NCBI GenBank assembly: GCA_050084515.1
Contig: CM114271.1
Span: 47,492,001-47,556,000 of the forward strand
Direction: 5' to 3'
Length of the DNA: 64,000 nt
Source: Blasia pusilla
Lineage: Eukaryota; Marchantiophyta; Marchantiopsida; Blasiales
The position numbers and the translations under genes are program-made. The notes under the pieces were generated by a model. The model did not search any database, was not told the origin of the DNA, and saw only the letters and a program-made list of their open reading frames with translations. Shown here in pieces: positions 59,431 to 64,000 of this stretch (position 1 is the stretch's first letter; every line of letters starts with the position of its first letter).

Positions 59431-62400
59431 TCACCGGCTGGAGACAGTCCGATAGTAAAGGTAAAGATCATCTGGCTTTTTCCACACATAGGCTCGAACT
59501 GTGGCTAAGCTCATCTCTGGAGGCAAAACCTGTTAACAGCAAAATCCTTAGCTCATTAACACGAAGACACATTGTGAACATCCAAGAAGAGCTGGTAAAA
59601 ATGATTAAACTTCCATCACATATCGATCTTTATCTCAGCAAGATACTTTCTCACTTGAATACAGTTAGTCTTATTCACTAGCTGAGCAAATTTCTGAACA
59701 ATGAACACCTTCAGGTAAGTTGATCATAATAAGAAATCTCGGGGCCTGTCTTCAGGTTCCAAAACTAAGAACTCTAAAGCATACAAGAAAAGTCCTGTGC
59801 AGGTACCTGCTGGTTACATAAGATCTCAACCACAGGCTTAACCTGTAGCTGCCAGATCCTAGAACCTTGTCTAGATGAACCATATCCATTACCAGCTTGG
59901 TGATTGCTTCCTTGTCCAGATGTTGAAGTCGAATCAGAAGCATTGTCATCTACGGGCCTGTCAAGAACAAGTTTCTCTAAGACATAATTTACAACCTGTG
60001 CAAACAGGGAAGTATGTTAGTAAAGCTTCCAGCTCCTTCTTCCTCAGACTCCAGTGAGGGTAACTTAGAATGCTACTTTACAATCAGATCCTGTCTCCCC
60101 TTTAGAAATTCTTCACTAAAGGATTCAAGACACCAGAAACATCAATACAAGAAAGACGTGCCACCTGGGATCATGAACACATACTTTATGTATCCGCAAA
60201 ATTCGAGGTGCACTTAATTTCCCTTGAGTAAGAACTTGTAAAGAACTACCCTCATATGGAAGTAGGAAGAAACTACATCTGCACAGAAAAATACCACTTC
60301 AACTTTCAAAAATGGCATGTCAACATAAGATGTATCATTACAGCATTGAAGGGTCAAGTTTTGCTTCGCATCATCTTTTCTGTCAGACGGTTATTAGTAT
60401 CCCTTCATAGCAAAAGACATCTAGGACTCAGTGGCATTGAGTTATGTATTTTATTTGGAAATGAAGTGAGTCTTAGACTGCACAGACAGAGATAACTAAC
60501 TGATAACAAGGTAAGAAATTTGAAGAATGGTTTCTCTGCTTCATGAAAGCATTTAGAACATGTTCATACTTAGCATTATCCCGGGGAGGCAGACGACTAT
60601 GCAGTACACAATCAATACACCACAGTGGAAGTTCTTTTTCATCTTCAGTCCCATCCAAATCAGTGGCTTTCTTTCGCCAAGGTCCTCCTTGTGATCCTTC
60701 TGTAATTATGGACGGAGGTGAGGTGGCTGAAAATTCGAATGCAGGTACCACTTTTGAATGATGGACATCTGTGTCATCATGATTGTCCTCAGCTCCTCCT
60801 CTTTTCTCACTCCCATGTTCACTTCCAATCCCAGATTCTGCACTAACTTTGTCTCCATTAGCAAGAGGCACTGCGCCCGTCTTATGTCTTCGTCTTGCTA
60901 GCCAAACACTCAAGAGACCACGTAATGTCTCTTGTCCTAGGTTCAACTGCGCATGCAAACGTGAAGAAAAATTAAGCTTCAATACCTTGGTTGACATGCA
61001 TGGCAAGAAGCTTACCAGACCTAATAACATTAATAGACAACTTGATCATGAATCAGGGAGAAAAAAGGGAAACATTTGCAAACTTCATTCTCAGTTCGTC
61101 ACCCTATCACTTATCACCTAGGAACCAGACACTAACATCTGCACTATCCAGTCGAAACACAGTCCAAGTTTTAAATCTTGTAGTGACCAGTATGAAAAAG
61201 AATGAAAGAGGATAGATTAGGCACCACGAATAGTAAGTATATGGCGCAGCTATCATGCACAGGCTGCTAGATTTCAGTTACATTACTAAGGAACATTGAT
61301 GTCTTTTTCCTTCTTTGTGCTAAATGAAGTGGCGAAAACACTTCTCATTACATTCCAGTGGCAAACTGTGGGACTAAAGCAAGTCACAAACCATACAGTT
61401 AGAATACACGACAAAGATTTCTGCACACAAGTACAGCCTGAGATAGGAACTGCGTTTTCACCTTCTGCTCTTCAGTGGCATTCGGCACTTGCAAATCCAC
61501 TGCATACATTTCTGCAGCAAAGCATTGTGGTGTATCCAAATGCACAGAAATGCTTCCAAGTCTGGTATCCATTGTAAACCATGATGGAACACTGACCTGC
61601 TCAAATGAACAGATGAGCATAACGACGTCAACATTCCTAAAAATTGAGATTTCAACCAGGCTCTGACAATTGAATATAACAGCTAGGACTTGAGGACATG
61701 ATGCAATAGACCCTTTTACCAATTGATTCCAGAACAGAGAAAAAGGCGATGCTTCTGCAGGCACACTTCTGATTCAAAGAGATTAGAACAAAAGAGTCTG
61801 AATTCTCAATTAGATGAAGAAGGGAAAGCTAGATTGCTTTGCACATGTTGGTACATGAGCCCAATACCTTACCCTCTCAAAAAGTTCTGTCTCCTTCTCT
61901 TCAAAAGATACCTGCCACATCCGCATGCTTATATGAGGGCACCTGGCAGGTTTCTGATAGTAGACCTAGTAATCAAAGGGATTTCTTGCCAATAAATAGT
62001 GCACACACAACCCATGACTGAATTTTACTGCACACAGTAAGTCGCCACTACAAGATGACTGGATTCTCGACCACAAGACAAAACACCAGAAAGAAAAAGA
62101 AAGTGTTATCATTTACCTTGCCATAATCATTGATAACCGTCCCACGTGTAATTTCCCAAACCTTCACAATACCTTCAGCATCCTGCATACATTAATGCCA
62201 AAGTATCAACATCACTACATCTCTTACACCCTGATAAGTTAAAAATTTGCACAGGAAGCACCTATTCTATTTTCTTGAATCTTACCTGGCTACAGAGTCA
62301 GTATTTCTTGCATCGTCTATGTTAGTTATCAACTTGTCTATAAAGTTATGCTCGTTCTTGGAGTGAAGATATGTGAAGGTTTCTCTGAGATTGTGGAGAT

Positions 62401-63924
62401 GTAAGAAGGAGAATCAGCGATGCTTAAATGAAAAGCCCATCACTTGGGCAATTTAGCATTTGAACCACAATTACATAACTTGATGTGATTAGGTGATTAC
62501 TTATACAGATGACAGATTGATCACCCAGTAGCTTTTGGTACACTACAGCAAGAAGCAGTTGCCGGATAACGTGGAGAATGACTTAAAACTTGGCTGACCA
62601 TACCTTGGTCAAGACATGACGACGATCATTCAAGATTGCATGCCGTACAATTCCTGCAGTACCGGGAATAACTGCAGATGGGGTTGAGTGTAGAGGCACC
62701 TGATAACCAGAACCCACATCTCCAGTAATCAAAGTCCAGACCACAGAATGCTAGACACTTAGGCACAATTTAAGGCGTCCACACCACAACACCATCCTGA
62801 CCACCAAAATTATCCGGTCGATCAACTTCATCAGAAGAAAAAAAAAAATAAAGAAACATTGAGGCACCGATTGGGTACATACAGGTGCGGAGCCATCTAA
62901 ACATGCCTTGGCTCGGGCGAAGGGTAAAGACCCAGCCACAAATGAGCTAGCTCTTTGGAGCTTCTTGTGCAACATTCGCTCCCGAGCTGGCCACTTGTTA
63001 AGAGAAGAATCAGTTGTAGCAACCCACAACCACTCATCTCCCTGCAATGCCAGCTGCAACACCGGTTGTTGCTCCATACATAAAAGTGTACTTTCACGAG
63101 TCACGAGATCTGTGAGGTACACCTGACATAAACATTGAAAATCAATTTGTGGGAAAAATTGGGGACGGCTCCCTGTAATTACAGGGGAAAAGGCATCACA
63201 ATGTGTACTGTGTTAGACGTATAGAGATTTAGAGCAATAGAGATTTTCCACAAGCAACCTTACAAAGTTTTGCATTTGAAGCTTACAGAAAGATCCCTTC
63301 CACCGCTGTAGACGTGGCTGAATGAAGGAGTGCTTGCAAGAGCCCACACAGAGTCGGTGTGCACGGCATAAGAGTGAACACATCGCTGTTGACCCAAATC
63401 CCAAAGACTGCAAACCATTTCCTTACATTTGAGTGCCAATAAGAGAAACTCCCCAAAATATGAAAAATAAAAACTCAGCTTTCAACATCGACCATCCCTG
63501 ACACGCCACACAACCCCAACATGCGTGCATATCCAACCCCAACACACATGCATATCCAACTTAAATTTCAAAATGCGCGAACTTCTAATCAAAGAATATT
63601 TCATCTCTGATTTATATATTGTGGAAAAGAAAGTTGACGCACCGAATCATGAAGTCAGAAGAACCAGATAAGCAATATCTGCAGTATCCAAAACACCATC
63701 CCAGATAAGTTGAGTAAATGTGCCAGTCCAGAGACTACAGTTGACAGAAACATAAGGCCTTTGGATTGAGATGATGATGACGGTAGGCAGAACTCGTAAA
63801 AATAGCAATGGAAATCCGCACAATACCTGCCAGTTGGATCCAGAAGAAGCGCTCGTACATTGTCTGTATGACCTTTCAACTTCATTTGCTTAGTGCCAGT
63901 CCTTGGATCCCAAACCCTTACAGC
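59431..63924 (-). CDS. WDR48/UAF1-like WD40 protein, C-terminal 529 aa (5' part outside window)
   Basis: Twelve exons in minus order, phases consistent: 63827-63924, 63643-63678, 63287-63407, 62883-63122, 62604-62699, 62117-62182, 61873-61911, 61462-61596, 60570-60946, 60185-60278, 59807-59995, 59431-59529 (TGA). WD40 blades are read as [39 protein letters not shown] and [20 protein letters not shown]. Next come [27 protein letters not shown] and [19 protein letters not shown]. The C-terminal part has [12 protein letters not shown], an acidic spacer, [11 protein letters not shown] and the SUMO-like end [19 protein letters not shown]. The animal homologue activates USP1, USP12 and USP46 deubiquitinases; in plants a similar role is inferred. 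At the right edge the frame joins an acceptor at 63,925, so further N-terminal exons lie beyond the window. Confidence 0.93.
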
Positions 63925-64000
63925 CTGGAGGAGGTTGACAAAGTAAGAGGTGTGAGGAATTTGCATTTGGTCAATAATCCAGACCAGATTTTCATGTAAG

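Noticed and set aside
60473-61030. 185-codon minus-strand frame treated as a separate gene
   Set aside because: It is one exon of the WDR48-like gene (60,570-60,946) plus intron sequence read through on both sides.

Overview
This is a nuclear window from a land plant. It holds five recognisable host genes separated by large amounts of transposable-element sequence. The evidence for a plant is the set of genes: a DUF679/DMP membrane protein, a fused aspartokinase/homoserine dehydrogenase with a plastid-style N-terminus, a GT17 glycosyltransferase, many GT-AG introns, MULE/FAR1-type and CACTA-type elements, and Helitrons with plant-type TCTATA(C/T)TATTAT starts. A seed-free plant (lycophyte, fern or bryophyte) is possible, but I cannot fix the species from sequence alone.

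Layout: 1-9.7 kb is AT-rich repeat, then a GC-richer stretch with an intact DMP gene (4.8-5.4 kb, minus) and a retroelement remnant (8.5-9.2 kb). From 9,684 to 19,622 lies a 9.94-kb Helitron on the minus strand. Both of its termini are identifiable, and it carries a decayed Rep/Pif1-helicase gene, a 403-bp tandem duplication and an unknown 186-codon ORF. 19.6-21.4 kb is AT-rich repeat plus a 244-bp non-autonomous Helitron. 21.5-26.6 kb is a 10-exon TruA-type tRNA pseudouridine synthase gene (plus). 26.6-31.3 kb is AT-rich repeat, including another short Helitron. 32.2-40.8 kb is a 17-exon aspartokinase/homoserine dehydrogenase gene (plus). 42.55-44.28 kb is a two-exon GT17 gene (plus), followed by a 165-bp Helitron. 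45-58.4 kb is a graveyard of elements: a gypsy-like LTR, primer site and gag; a hairpin-rich promoter-like block; a MULE transposase; a 220-bp compound microsatellite; a CACTA end; a decayed copia pol; and a copia-type LTR. From 59,431 to the right edge are the last 12 exons of a WDR48/UAF1-like gene (minus), whose 5' part lies outside the window.

The host genes are unrelated housekeeping or membrane functions and do not form a pathway cluster. The most striking theme is repeated Helitron activity. At least four elements have matching 5' TC(T)ATA...TATT starts and CTAG ends, all set between A and T. A more speculative 8.3-kb element may enclose the DMP gene. Exon structures below were assembled by hand from reading frame, splice sites and known family motifs. 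All exon phases were checked by length arithmetic.
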